Assembly: GCF_010725885.1 (NCBI RefSeq)
Contig: NZ_AP022600.1
Coordinates: 620,001-684,000 of the forward strand
Reading direction: 5' to 3'
Source of the DNA: Mycolicibacterium tokaiense
GTDB taxonomy: Bacteria; Actinomycetota; Actinomycetes; Mycobacteriales; Mycobacteriaceae
Length of the DNA stretch: 64,000 nt
Each line of letters starts with the position of its first letter. Position 1 is the first letter of the stretch. The translations under genes were made by a program, and so were the position numbers. The notes under the pieces were generated by a model. The model was not told the origin of the DNA. It did no database searches and saw only the letters and a program-made list of their open reading frames with translations. Below are positions 8,253-16,304 of this stretch, piece by piece.

Positions 8253-11030
8253 ATGGTGGGCTCCGGTACCGGCGTGTCGTTCGATCGGTGGAGTCGCGCT
8301 CTCGTCGGGGCGGCGCTGGGGGTCGGCATCGGGGACGGGTTCCTGCGGGTGGCCGGTGTCGGGCCCTCACTGCAGGACCGGCTGATCTGGGCCGCACCGT
8401 CACTGTGGACCGCACTGCTGCTACTCGGCTCCGGCGCCGCACTGGTCCTGCAGTCCACCCGCACACCGTCCGGGCGCTCGCGGATCGGGCGGGCCCTGGG
8501 CGTGTCGACGGGTGTCGGTGCCACGGTGTTGCTCGCCGCCTCGGTGTCCGCGGGGCCGTTCGAGCACGAGAACGGCCTGCCGAGCGTGCCCGAGTCGGTG
8601 GCGCTGCTGGCGTTGTCCGCGGCGGTCGCCTCCCGCAACCTCGACCGTCCGTGGGTGCGGGTGGCGTGGCCGGTCGGTGTGGCCACCGCGCTGGCTGCGC
8701 CTTTCGCCGCGGTGGTCATGTCGCTGTTCGAGGCGGCGGACATGCTGCACGGCGCGCCGGCGTTGGGCATCACGGTGACCTCTGCCGGCATGACCGCGCT
8801 GGTGGCCGGTGCGACCGTCCTGTCGCGGCCGGACCGCCAACCGTTGGCCTGGCTGCTCGCACACCGGGACCGCAGCCTGCTGACCTTGCTGGTCGTCACA
8901 TTCGCACTCGTTCCGGTCTGGGTGGCCATCTGGCGGCTGATCCTGCTGGCGTCCGGGCTGACCGGAGAATCGGTCTGGATCCTGTCCACGACGATGGCGA
9001 GCCTGATTCTCGGATTGCCCTCCTTGGTCGTCTTCCGGCGTGTGCAGCGACTCGCCGCCGATCAGCTGACCCGGAGCGCCGCGCATGCCGAGGCGGAGCG
9101 GCAGCGCGCCGAAGCCGTGGAGCAGTACCGGATTTTGGCCGACAACACCGTCGATGTCGTTGTGCATCTTCGTGACGGCAGACCGGTATGGGTGTCGCCG
9201 TCGATCGAACCCGCCTTCGGGTTGCCCGCACAGCAGTGGCTGGGCAAGGACTTCCTCCCCCGTATCCCCCCGGACGATCACAAGGCCGTCTTCGACGCCC
9301 TGGCGCGAAATGCCCAGGGCGACGCGGCCGTCGCGCGGTTTCGCGTCGTGAATGCCGCCGGTGACCATGTGTGGGTGGAAGGGCACGGCAAGCCGTACAT
9401 CGGCGGCGGAGGCGTCCCGGACGGGGTGATCGTGGCCGTCCGCAACATCGATGCACAGGTGGAGGTGGAGCAGGAACTCCAGAGGGCCCGCGACTCGGCG
9501 CTCGCGCTGGCCGAGGCGAAGTCCGATTACGTGTCCACGGTCAGCCACGAGATCCGGTCACCGCTGCATGCAATCAGCGGATTCTCCGAACTGCTGGAGA
9601 ATCAGTTGTCGGCAGAGGGACTCAGCGAGGCGGCGGAGTGGTCACGACGGGTGCAGGCGGAAGCGGGACGCCTGACGCGTCTCATCGAGGACCTGCTGGA
9701 CCTCTCCCGACTCGACGCCGGCCGGACACTGATCGCCGCCAAGGCATTCCGGCTTCGTCGCGTGGTGGACGAGGTGATCGCACTGTCGAAGCTCGACGCC
9801 GAGGCCAAAGGTCTGCGGCTGGACTACTCGGTGGACCCGACCATCTCGGATTGGCGGATCGGAGATGCCGACCGGCTGCATCAGGTGCTCAGCAACCTCG
9901 TGTCCAACGCCAGGAAGTTCACCCGCGAAGGCTACATCGACGTCAATGTCTCGCAGGTGGCCACGGGCGCTGCGGAGGGCTTGGTGCGGTTCGCCGTGAC
10001 CGACACCGGGCCCGGCATTCCCGGCGAGGACATCGACCGGATCATGCAGCCCTTCGCGCAGGTGTGGAGATCCGACGCCGAGCAGGGAAGCGGTCTCGGC
10101 CTGGCGATTTCAGACAAGCTCGTGAAAGCGATGGGGGGAACCGGCCTGGAGGTGGCCAGTCTGGAGGGCCACGGGTCCACCTTCCATTTCACGGTGCCGC
10201 TGCCGGAATCGGCGCCGGCGGATCCGTCGTCGGGGCCTGATCTGACCCCCACCGAGTCCGCGGGGACGAAGACCATCCTGGTGGTGGACGACAATGTGAC
10301 GAACCAGTTGCTGATCGAAGTGCAGCTGCACAAACTCGGGTACCGGTGCGAGATCGCCTCCAACGGATCGGAGGCGTTGGAACGCCTTGACACACAACGG
10401 TTCGATGCGGTCCTGATGGACTGCAACATGCCGGTCATGGACGGGTATGAGGCCACCCGCCGCATCAGGGCCGGCGAGCGCGGCACCGGAGATCACCTGC
10501 CGGTTCTGGCACTGACGGCCTCGGCCTCGGGTTCCAACCGAGATGCCTGCGAACGAGCGGGAATGGACAGCTTTTTGAGCAAGCCCCTACTGCTGTCCAG
10601 GCTCGCGGAGGAGCTGGGGCGGTTCATCGGCGCCGGCGACACACCGGACGGGACCACGCCGTCGGGCAACGACTGCCACCGCGTGCCGCCCATCCTGGAT
10701 CACGCGCGCGTCGATCGGCTGCTCGAGGAGCTGGGCGCTGGTGCCATCGGGAAGGTGTTGTCCGCGTTCACCACCGAGATGCCCGGCCGGCTGGCCGAAC
10801 TGCGCCGCACGGCTGCACAGGGAGACCCCGATGCGGTCCGGCGCAGCGCACATGCCCTCCGCTCGCCCAGCGCGATGCTCGGTGCTACTGCACTGGCCGA
10901 GCACCTGCGGGCTGTCGAGGAATCATCGGATCCGGCCTCCGGCGCGCTCGACGGACGGCTTGCAGACCTGGTGGCCGATTCGCTGGATCAACTGCATGCC
11001 AAGCTCGGCCTGCAGACGAAGGAAGGATGA
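8253..11030 (+). CDS. Membrane hybrid sensor histidine kinase (PAS-HisKA-HATPase-receiver-Hpt)
   Basis: A 925-residue phosphorelay protein. About seven hydrophobic segments occupy the first ~260 residues. A PAS domain follows at ~290-400, then HisKA with SHEIRSPLHAI (phospho-His H432) and an ATPase domain (SNLVSNARKF, DTGPGIPG, GSGLGLAIS). The receiver carries LMDCNMPVMDG with phospho-Asp D723 and a C-terminal KP. The Hpt domain has RRSAHALRSPSAMLGA with H867. The ATG at 8253 has AGGAGG six bases upstream; GTG at 8250 is too close. The stop overlaps or abuts the H-NOX gene, so this is probably the kinase that H-NOX controls. Confidence 0.93.
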   Translation: MVGSGTGVSFDRWSRALVGAALGVGIGDGFLRVAGVGPSLQDRLIWAAPSLWTALLLLGSGAALVLQSTRTPSGRSRIGRALGVSTGVGATVLLAASVSAGPFEHENGLPSVPESVALLALSAAVASRNLDRPWVRVAWPVGVATALAAPFAAVVMSLFEAADMLHGAPALGITVTSAGMTALVAGATVLSRPDRQPLAWLLAHRDRSLLTLLVVTFALVPVWVAIWRLILLASGLTGESVWILSTTMASLILGLPSLVVFRRVQRLAADQLTRSAAHAEAERQRAEAVEQYRILADNTVDVVVHLRDGRPVWVSPSIEPAFGLPAQQWLGKDFLPRIPPDDHKAVFDALARNAQGDAAVARFRVVNAAGDHVWVEGHGKPYIGGGGVPDGVIVAVRNIDAQVEVEQELQRARDSALALAEAKSDYVSTVSHEIRSPLHAISGFSELLENQLSAEGLSEAAEWSRRVQAEAGRLTRLIEDLLDLSRLDAGRTLIAAKAFRLRRVVDEVIALSKLDAEAKGLRLDYSVDPTISDWRIGDADRLHQVLSNLVSNARKFTREGYIDVNVSQVATGAAEGLVRFAVTDTGPGIPGEDIDRIMQPFAQVWRSDAEQGSGLGLAISDKLVKAMGGTGLEVASLEGHGSTFHFTVPLPESAPADPSSGPDLTPTESAGTKTILVVDDNVTNQLLIEVQLHKLGYRCEIASNGSEALERLDTQRFDAVLMDCNMPVMDGYEATRRIRAGERGTGDHLPVLALTASASGSNRDACERAGMDSFLSKPLLLSRLAEELGRFIGAGDTPDGTTPSGNDCHRVPPILDHARVDRLLEELGAGAIGKVLSAFTTEMPGRLAELRRTAAQGDPDAVRRSAHALRSPSAMLGATALAEHLRAVEESSDPASGALDGRLADLVADSLDQLHAKLGLQTKEG

Positions 11031-11035
11031 GGCAG

Positions 11036-11572
11036 ATGAAGGGTGTGCTCCTCAACGCGGTCGAAGAAGCGGTGTCGCGCCGGTGGGGTGGCGACATGTG
11101 GGATGACCTGCTCGACGCGTGTCATCTGCAGGGGGCCTACACGGCATTGGGCAACTACCCCGACGGAGAACTCACCGCGCTCGCCGATGCTGCCGCCGAG
11201 CGCTTGCAGTGCTCCTCCGACGATGTTCTGCGCCTCCTCGGACGACTCACCTTGCAGCCGCTGATGTCTCGGCACGCCGGCTTGTACGAGACGCCGACCT
11301 CGGTCCGTGAGTTCCTACCCAGAATCAACGATGTGATCCATCCCCAGGTTCTCAAGCTCTACCCGGGGGCATCGGTGCCGCGGTTCGTGCTTCGCGACAG
11401 CGGCGCCGAACTGGAGCTGGACTATTTATCGGTGCGCAGCATGTGCATGCTCGCCGAGGGTTTGATTCTCGGGGTCGCCGACCATTGTGAGGAGGCTGTG
11501 ACGGTGGATCAGCCCAGTTGCAAGAAGCGGGGCGATCCCCGCTGCACCATCCGGATACGGGGCGCTCGGTGA
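11036..11572 (+). CDS. H-NOX heme-nitric-oxide-binding sensor protein
   Basis: A 178-residue stand-alone H-NOX domain. Starting at ATG 11036 (MKGVLLN, as in the family) puts the proximal heme ligand at H102, the heme-bending proline at P115 and the propionate-binding YxSxR motif at Y130-S132-R134, the family numbering. GGAAGG lies nine bases upstream of this ATG but directly abuts the alternative ATG at 11027. Position 140 is Ala, not the Tyr that stabilises O2, so an NO-selective sensor is predicted. C137, C162 and C170 match three ligands of the zinc/redox site known in Shewanella-type H-NOX; the fourth, a His, is replaced by Gln. It sits between a hybrid kinase and a kinase-like protein. 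Confidence 0.88.
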   Translation: MKGVLLNAVEEAVSRRWGGDMWDDLLDACHLQGAYTALGNYPDGELTALADAAAERLQCSSDDVLRLLGRLTLQPLMSRHAGLYETPTSVREFLPRINDVIHPQVLKLYPGASVPRFVLRDSGAELELDYLSVRSMCMLAEGLILGVADHCEEAVTVDQPSCKKRGDPRCTIRIRGAR

Positions 11573-12219
11573 ATGAGCCCGTCGATCACAACGGTGTCGT
11601 CGAACGACTTCAGCGCCGCCTGGCCAGGGAGAAATCGGCCCGACTGCAAGCCGAGGCCATCGCCGAACGGGTTGCCTCGGACCGCTGGGAGCTGCGCAAA
11701 CAGCTGGAGGACAAACTCGCGTTGCGGACCGCCGAGTTGCAGGCGGCACGTCGAGCCGCTTCTGAGCTGCTCACCGTGCGGCGGCGCGGCCGGGCTGCTC
11801 GGACCCACACCCTGCGGACGACCTTGACGGCGCTGTTCTATTTTGCGGAATCGCTCACCGAGTCGGAGCCTCTGCGTGCCGCGCAGATCGCAGAATTGAG
11901 GAGACTCCTGTCCGACATGCAGGCGGTCCTGGATTCTCAAGCGGGCGGTTCCGCGGCCCCGGCGGACGTCGGTCCTCCGTCCGAGGCGCTGCTACCCGAC
12001 ATCATCGCGGCACTCGAAACTGGCTGGCACCAGGTCGCCGCTCGCGGGGGCAAGCTGCTGTTGCTGGACATCGACGTCCCACCGGGTCCGGTGCCGTCCG
12101 CGGTGATGGACGAAGCCGACGACGTGGTGCTCGGCGCGATCCGCGAGCGGCTCGGCAGTCCAGAGCCGGTGATCGAACTGCGTCTGAGCGTCGGTCCCGG
12201 CGGCTTGACGGCCCGCTGA
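11569..12219 (+). CDS. Coiled-coil protein with a degenerate histidine-kinase core
   Basis: A 216-residue protein beginning at GTG 11569, overlapping the H-NOX stop by four bases (GTGA). Residues ~10-75 are a charged coiled coil (RLARE-KSARLQAEAIAE type, common between sensor and output domains). Residues 78-90 read ARTHTLRTTLTAL, close to a histidine-kinase H-box (SHELRTPLTAI) with His80 kept but Pro lost. A second helix follows, then ~80 residues without recognisable N or G boxes. It therefore looks like a dimerisation/phosphotransfer module lacking a working ATPase domain. Partner of the upstream kinase and H-NOX is inferred from coupling. Confidence 0.72.
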   Translation: MNEPVDHNGVVERLQRRLAREKSARLQAEAIAERVASDRWELRKQLEDKLALRTAELQAARRAASELLTVRRRGRAARTHTLRTTLTALFYFAESLTESEPLRAAQIAELRRLLSDMQAVLDSQAGGSAAPADVGPPSEALLPDIIAALETGWHQVAARGGKLLLLDIDVPPGPVPSAVMDEADDVVLGAIRERLGSPEPVIELRLSVGPGGLTAR

Positions 12220-12237
12220 GGCGGTCAGCGGTGCGTC

Positions 12238-12933
12238 TCACACACCCCCGAGCCTGAACCCGACCCCACGGACCGTCTCGATGCGGCTGGGACGACCCGC
12301 TGTGTCGATCTTCTTGCGCAGGTTGCCGATGTGCACATCGACAACGTGATCATCGCCGAACCAGCCGGCACCCCAGAGTTCTTCTCTCAGCCGGTCTCTG
12401 GTGTGCACCATCCGCGGCCGCGCCGTGAGCGCATCGAGCAGGTCGAACTCCTTCTTGGTGAGGCTGACCTCACGACCGGACACTGTCACACGTCGGGCGG
12501 CAGGAGAGATGCGCAGGTCTCCGAACACCCGCTCGGCGGGTGCGGTGCTGTCGGCCTGCGTGCGCGCCCGCCGGCCCACGGCGGCGACACGCGCGCAGAC
12601 CTCACTGGGGAAGAACGGCTTGACCACGTAGTCGTCGGCACCCATGGACAGCCCGACCACGCGGTCCACCTCCAGGTCTTTGGCGGTGAGCATGATGATG
12701 TGCGCTGCGGATTCCCCTCTGATCTTCCGGCAGACCTCCAGTCCGTCCACCTCGGGCAAGACCACGTCGAGCAGGACGACATCGGGTTGGAAACCCGAAG
12801 CGAGCTCCAGGCCGGTCCGTCCGTTGTCCGCGACCGCCACTTCATGACCATCGCGAAGCAGCGCAGGCCGTAGCGTCTCAACCACTTCCGGGGAGTCCTC
12901 GACGATCAGAATTCGCACTCTTCCAGTGTGCAC
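12238..12933 (-). CDS. OmpR/PhoB-family response regulator
   Basis: A ~231-residue two-domain regulator. The receiver shows VRILIVEDSPEVV (acidic pocket), VVLLDVVLPEVDG with phospho-Asp ~D56, MLTA and KPF. The C-terminal winged helix has the family pattern LTKKEFDLLDAL and VDVHIGNLRKKID with RGVGFRL at the end. Start is GTG 12933 or 12918; neither is decisive. No orthodox kinase sits beside it in the same operon. It is convergent with the hybrid-kinase/H-NOX operon, 18 bp from its end, and could be the target of that Hpt domain. Confidence 0.87.
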   Translation of the reverse strand: MHTGRVRILIVEDSPEVVETLRPALLRDGHEVAVADNGRTGLELASGFQPDVVLLDVVLPEVDGLEVCRKIRGESAAHIIMLTAKDLEVDRVVGLSMGADDYVVKPFFPSEVCARVAAVGRRARTQADSTAPAERVFGDLRISPAARRVTVSGREVSLTKKEFDLLDALTARPRMVHTRDRLREELWGAGWFGDDHVVDVHIGNLRKKIDTAGRPSRIETVRGVGFRLGGV

Positions 12934-13012
12934 CCACCCCTGACTCCGAGGACCGGAATCGACTACGAGAAGCAAGGGGCACACCGGCCTTGGCTGCGCC
13001 TGGTGGGGCACT

Positions 13013-13423
13013 TCAGGCCGGCTCCGGGGATCTGACGGTCTTTCGGGCAACCCGGCGTCGCATTCTGGCGGGCTCGCCGCAGATGGTCAGCATCGGTGTA
13101 CGCCGAACCACGGACGTATCGACCGATCCGTCGGCGCGGGCATGGGCCAGCAGGAACCTGCTGAGGTCAGCCTGATCGATCATGCGTGCGGCATGAGAAC
13201 CTGCCTCGGGCAACAAGACCCGGATCGGAAAGCCCAGCCGACGACCGTGCGTCAGGAAGTTGGTCACCGCGGCCAGGCCGGCCGCGGAAAGCTCTTGCAC
13301 CCCAGTCAGATCCACGATGGCCTTGGTACACCCGTTGTCGAGCACACGCGCGAAGCTGGCTCGCAGCCCCTGCGCCTCGGTGGCGTCCAGAAAAGGTGCC
13401 GGGCGAACAATCGCGATACTCAT
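13013..13423 (-). CDS. STAS-domain protein (anti-sigma-antagonist-like), phosphosite lost
   Basis: A 136-residue STAS protein. Its core AIVDLTGVQELSAAGLAAVTNF corresponds to the SpoIIAA helix where canonical proteins have D-S-S/T-G; here the positions read S-A-A-G, so the usual phosphorylated Ser is absent. A ~35-residue basic tail (RMRRRVARKTVR) follows the domain. It overlaps the upstream STAS gene by four bases (ATGA), so both are made together. Such proteins usually bind anti-sigma kinases; no such kinase is in the window. Confidence 0.75.
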   Translation of the reverse strand: MSIAIVRPAPFLDATEAQGLRASFARVLDNGCTKAIVDLTGVQELSAAGLAAVTNFLTHGRRLGFPIRVLLPEAGSHAARMIDQADLSRFLLAHARADGSVDTSVVRRTPMLTICGEPARMRRRVARKTVRSPEPA

Positions 13424-13791
13424 GCCGCCACCTCGGACATCGGCAGCTCGTCGACGGTGACCACCGGGTCGATCGGATTCAACGCAGCGTAGCGGCCGGT
13501 CAGCTCGAGGATGACTCGGGCCGCGACGCTGCTTGCGGCAAGCACCAGGTCACCACCGAGGTCCAGACACCGCAATCTGGTCGCGATCAGAGCGTCGATC
13601 GCGCTCTGGTCCATGTGACGAACGGCGCCGGCATCGATCTCCACCACCCCGCCACGCGACGCGGCCTGCCGCGCCGCGGCCTCGAACCGGGGAGTCTCGT
13701 GGATGTCGAATCGGGTGGGCAGGACAATCCTGCACCTGCGCCCCGACTGGCACGCTACCGCGTCCTGCAACACTGCCGGCACTGTTGTCAT
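13420..13791 (-). CDS. STAS-domain protein with putative phosphorylatable Ser
   Basis: A 123-residue STAS protein beginning at ATG 13791 (MTTVPAV), with GAGG five bases upstream; the longer frame to 13869 has no such site. The core VVEIDAGAVRHMDQSAIDAL keeps Asp and Ser of the SpoIIAA-type D-x-S motif. The pair with the downstream STAS gene, one with and one without the Ser, suggests different regulation of two related antagonists. The partner is unknown. Confidence 0.74.
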   Translation of the reverse strand: MTTVPAVLQDAVACQSGRRCRIVLPTRFDIHETPRFEAAARQAASRGGVVEIDAGAVRHMDQSAIDALIATRLRCLDLGGDLVLAASSVAARVILELTGRYAALNPIDPVVTVDELPMSEVAA

Positions 13792-13943
13792 CGCCTCTGG
13801 CCCTTCCCTGTTCGGCCGCGCTGGCCGATCATTTTTCGGTACCTGCCAAAGGTAGGAATTCACGTGCAAGATCAGGGGTGGCGATGAGTCAGGATTGGCT
13901 CAAGAGTGGACCCGCCCTGTGTCCAGGACAGTCGAACGCACAG

Positions 13944-13979
13944 CTACGCCGGTGTGCGCAGCGCGCTACACCGGCGTAG
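13944..13979 (-). terminator. Long perfect hairpin downstream of the glycosyltransferase operon
   Basis: CTACGCCGGTGT (13944-13955) pairs perfectly with ACACCGGCGTAG (13968-13979) around a 12-base loop that is itself partly self-complementary. It lies 55 bp beyond the stop of the minus-strand GT4 gene. A further 12-bp palindrome GACGGCGCCGTC lies at 14009-14020. There is no U-tract, the usual mycobacterial form. No gene is seen in the 243 bases between 13792 and 14034. Confidence 0.6.
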
Positions 13980-14034
13980 GAGTGTCAGGGGTTGTCGTTG
14001 GTTGCCGAGACGGCGCCGTCTACGCCGCGTGCAC

Positions 14035-15228
14035 CTACCAGCCCGGCTCACCACCACGTCGCCGGGCGCAGGCCTCCTGCAGATGGGCCACATGCCAGTC
14101 GGTCACATCGGCCAGCGGCACACCGCATGCTGCCGCCCTGTTCGCCTCTCCCATGGCGGCCATGTGCGCGGGATTGCGAATCACCTCTTCCAGCGCCCGC
14201 GCCAGGTCTTCGGAGTCGGTGGCGTCAAACGTGACTGCGCGAAAACCCTCTTCCCGCATGCACTCCGCCAAGTCGCCGATGTCGGGCATCACCACAGGGC
14301 ACCCGTAGGAACCAGCTTGGTGCAGCACACCTGAGGACCCGGTGGTACTGGTGTAGGGGAAAACGGCGACGTCTGCGGCGTTGAAGACCAGGGGAATGTC
14401 CTCCTCAGGCACATAACCGGTGAAGGTGACCCCCCGCAGATCCCGGTACTTGTCCTTGACACCAGCCAGATATCCGACTGCGTTGTGGCTGTCGGTACCG
14501 GCGACGACGACGTCGATCTCGACCCCGCGCCGGTGCAGGAGGGCAGAAGCATCGAGAAGGACATCCACCTTCTTGTAGGTGCCCCACTTCCCGAACGCCA
14601 GGATCGAAGGTATCGGTTTGTGCTTCCGCGCAACGATTCTCGGTTCCTCGAAGCTGCCGTGGGGGGCCAGGTAGACGTTGCGGGCGCCGTAACGCTCCCG
14701 TAGCACGTCGACGTACTGCGGCATCGTGACGCACACTTTGTCGGCAGCGAGAACCATCCTGGTCACCAGGCCGCCGAAGAACGTGAGCAACCTGGTCAGC
14801 GCGGGATTAGAGGAGAACCCCGCCTTCTCGAGGTCGACGGTGTCCACGAGGTTGTGCATCAAGACCACTGTCGGAATTCCGATGAGACGCAACACCAACG
14901 GCAGCAGCAGGCCGATCGCCGCCGCCACCTTACCGGCGCCGAAGCTGGTGAAATGGGCGTTCACCATCACCACGTCGGCCCGCGTCACCCGCGCCGTCCT
15001 GGCGATTCTCAGCGGGTTGAGCAGCGATCCGTAACGCCATGCCGGGGTGGCGCTCGCGTTATCCGGGAGATCCGCGACGCGGCCACCGGTGTCGTCGTGG
15101 AGGACGATCAGCTCGCGTACCTCGGCCTTGGCCGCGAGGTGGTGGGCGAGGTGGTACCCGTATTCGTTGAGCGTGGTGCGGCTCGGCGGGTAGGCGGTGA
15201 CGAGCGCGATCTTCAGTCCTGGTGTCAT
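14035..15228 (-). CDS. GT-B glycosyltransferase (GT4-like)
   Basis: A 397-residue retaining-type glycosyltransferase. The N-terminus (KIALVTAYPPSRTTLNEYG) and C-terminal half (ILAFGKWGTYKKVDVLLDA, VFNAADVAVFPYTSTTGSSG with the nucleotide-sugar Glu region replaced by TTGSSG) are typical of GT4. Start 15228 has AGGAAG just upstream. It follows the GT2 gene by 73 bp on the same strand. Together with the divergent flippase operon it points to assembly of a surface polysaccharide or glycolipid. Donor and acceptor are unknown. Confidence 0.85.
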   Translation of the reverse strand: MTPGLKIALVTAYPPSRTTLNEYGYHLAHHLAAKAEVRELIVLHDDTGGRVADLPDNASATPAWRYGSLLNPLRIARTARVTRADVVMVNAHFTSFGAGKVAAAIGLLLPLVLRLIGIPTVVLMHNLVDTVDLEKAGFSSNPALTRLLTFFGGLVTRMVLAADKVCVTMPQYVDVLRERYGARNVYLAPHGSFEEPRIVARKHKPIPSILAFGKWGTYKKVDVLLDASALLHRRGVEIDVVVAGTDSHNAVGYLAGVKDKYRDLRGVTFTGYVPEEDIPLVFNAADVAVFPYTSTTGSSGVLHQAGSYGCPVVMPDIGDLAECMREEGFRAVTFDATDSEDLARALEEVIRNPAHMAAMGEANRAAACGVPLADVTDWHVAHLQEACARRRGGEPGW

Positions 15229-15301
15229 CGTCTTCCTGGTCTGGTCCTGGGCAGAGCCCTGTTGATGGGTGGTGTGGTCTCACGAAGGGAGTCGGTGACC
15301 T

Positions 15302-16087
15302 CTACGCCGCTACCGCGGCGAGATGGCGCGGATACCGGCCGCACAGGTCCCGGTAGCGCAGAGCAGCCACATCGCACAGAAACCGGACCGACTCTCGACC
15401 CGGGCTGACCTTGGATCCGGGTGCTTCGATCCAGCGCACGGGAATCTCCTCGACCGCGATCATCCAGCGCTGGGCGAGCCAGAGAATCTCCAGATCGAAC
15501 GAGAAACCGTCGATGCGCGAGGCATGGAACAATGCCTGAGCCGACTCCCGGGTGAAGAGTTTGAATCCACATTGTGTGTCTTTGATCCGGACACCGGTGG
15601 CCTTCCGCACGCCATGGCGCAGAGCGCCGCTGATGACACTGCGCAGCCGGCCGCGGCCACATTCGTGGGCACCCTCAGCCGCTCGAGATGCCACTGCGAC
15701 GCCTACACCCTGCTCGACAGCGGCAAGCAACCGGTCGAATTCCTCGATGGGGGTGGACATGTCGGCGTCGGTGAACAGCACGTAGGCTCCCCTGGCTGCC
15801 ATCACCCCGTCACGGACGGCGGCGCCTTTGCCACGGTTCATGCCAGGTTCCAGCACCGTGACATTGGCCAGGCGCAACGACCTGACCAGGTCGGGAGTGC
15901 CATCGACGCTGCCGTCGTCAGAGACGATCAACTCCCACGACAGTCCGGTCGAACACAGGTGTGCGGCGATGGCGCCGATGGTGGGCACGATGCGGGCGTG
16001 TTCGTCGTAGACCGGTATCACCACCGAGACATCCGGTCCGGTGACCAATTCCCTGTCCCGCCATGCTTCGAAGTCTGCGTAGGTCAT
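15302..16087 (-). CDS. GT2 glycosyltransferase, polyprenyl/dolichyl-phosphate glucose synthase-like
   Basis: A 261-residue inverting GT-A enzyme. DVSVVIPVYDEHARI, IVSDDGSVDGT and FTDADMSTP (DxD) are the nucleotide-sugar motifs; IKDTQCGFKLF is characteristic of ALG5-type dolichyl-phosphate beta-glucosyltransferases. It probably loads a sugar onto decaprenyl phosphate in the cytoplasm. The ATG at 16087 is chosen because GAGAGGAT lies about seven bases upstream; the frame is open further to a TTG at 16156. First gene of the minus-strand pair. Confidence 0.85.
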   Translation of the reverse strand: MTYADFEAWRDRELVTGPDVSVVIPVYDEHARIVPTIGAIAAHLCSTGLSWELIVSDDGSVDGTPDLVRSLRLANVTVLEPGMNRGKGAAVRDGVMAARGAYVLFTDADMSTPIEEFDRLLAAVEQGVGVAVASRAAEGAHECGRGRLRSVISGALRHGVRKATGVRIKDTQCGFKLFTRESAQALFHASRIDGFSFDLEILWLAQRWMIAVEEIPVRWIEAPGSKVSPGRESVRFLCDVAALRYRDLCGRYPRHLAAVAA

Positions 16088-16304
16088 CGCTGCGATCCTC
16101 TCGTTCGGATACGAACGTAGAGAGGGCGATTCAAGATGTACTGCGGCCGAAGTCAAGCCCTGGTCAAGATTGCCGGACAGCCCGGACGCGGCTGTTCGTC
16201 TGCACCCGGCCGCTCAACGCGCTGGCGCAGTCGGTGCGCATCTTGGGCATTTCTTGACGATCGGCAGCGGGTTCGCTTGACCGGCGGATCCGACGATGTA
16301 GTAA

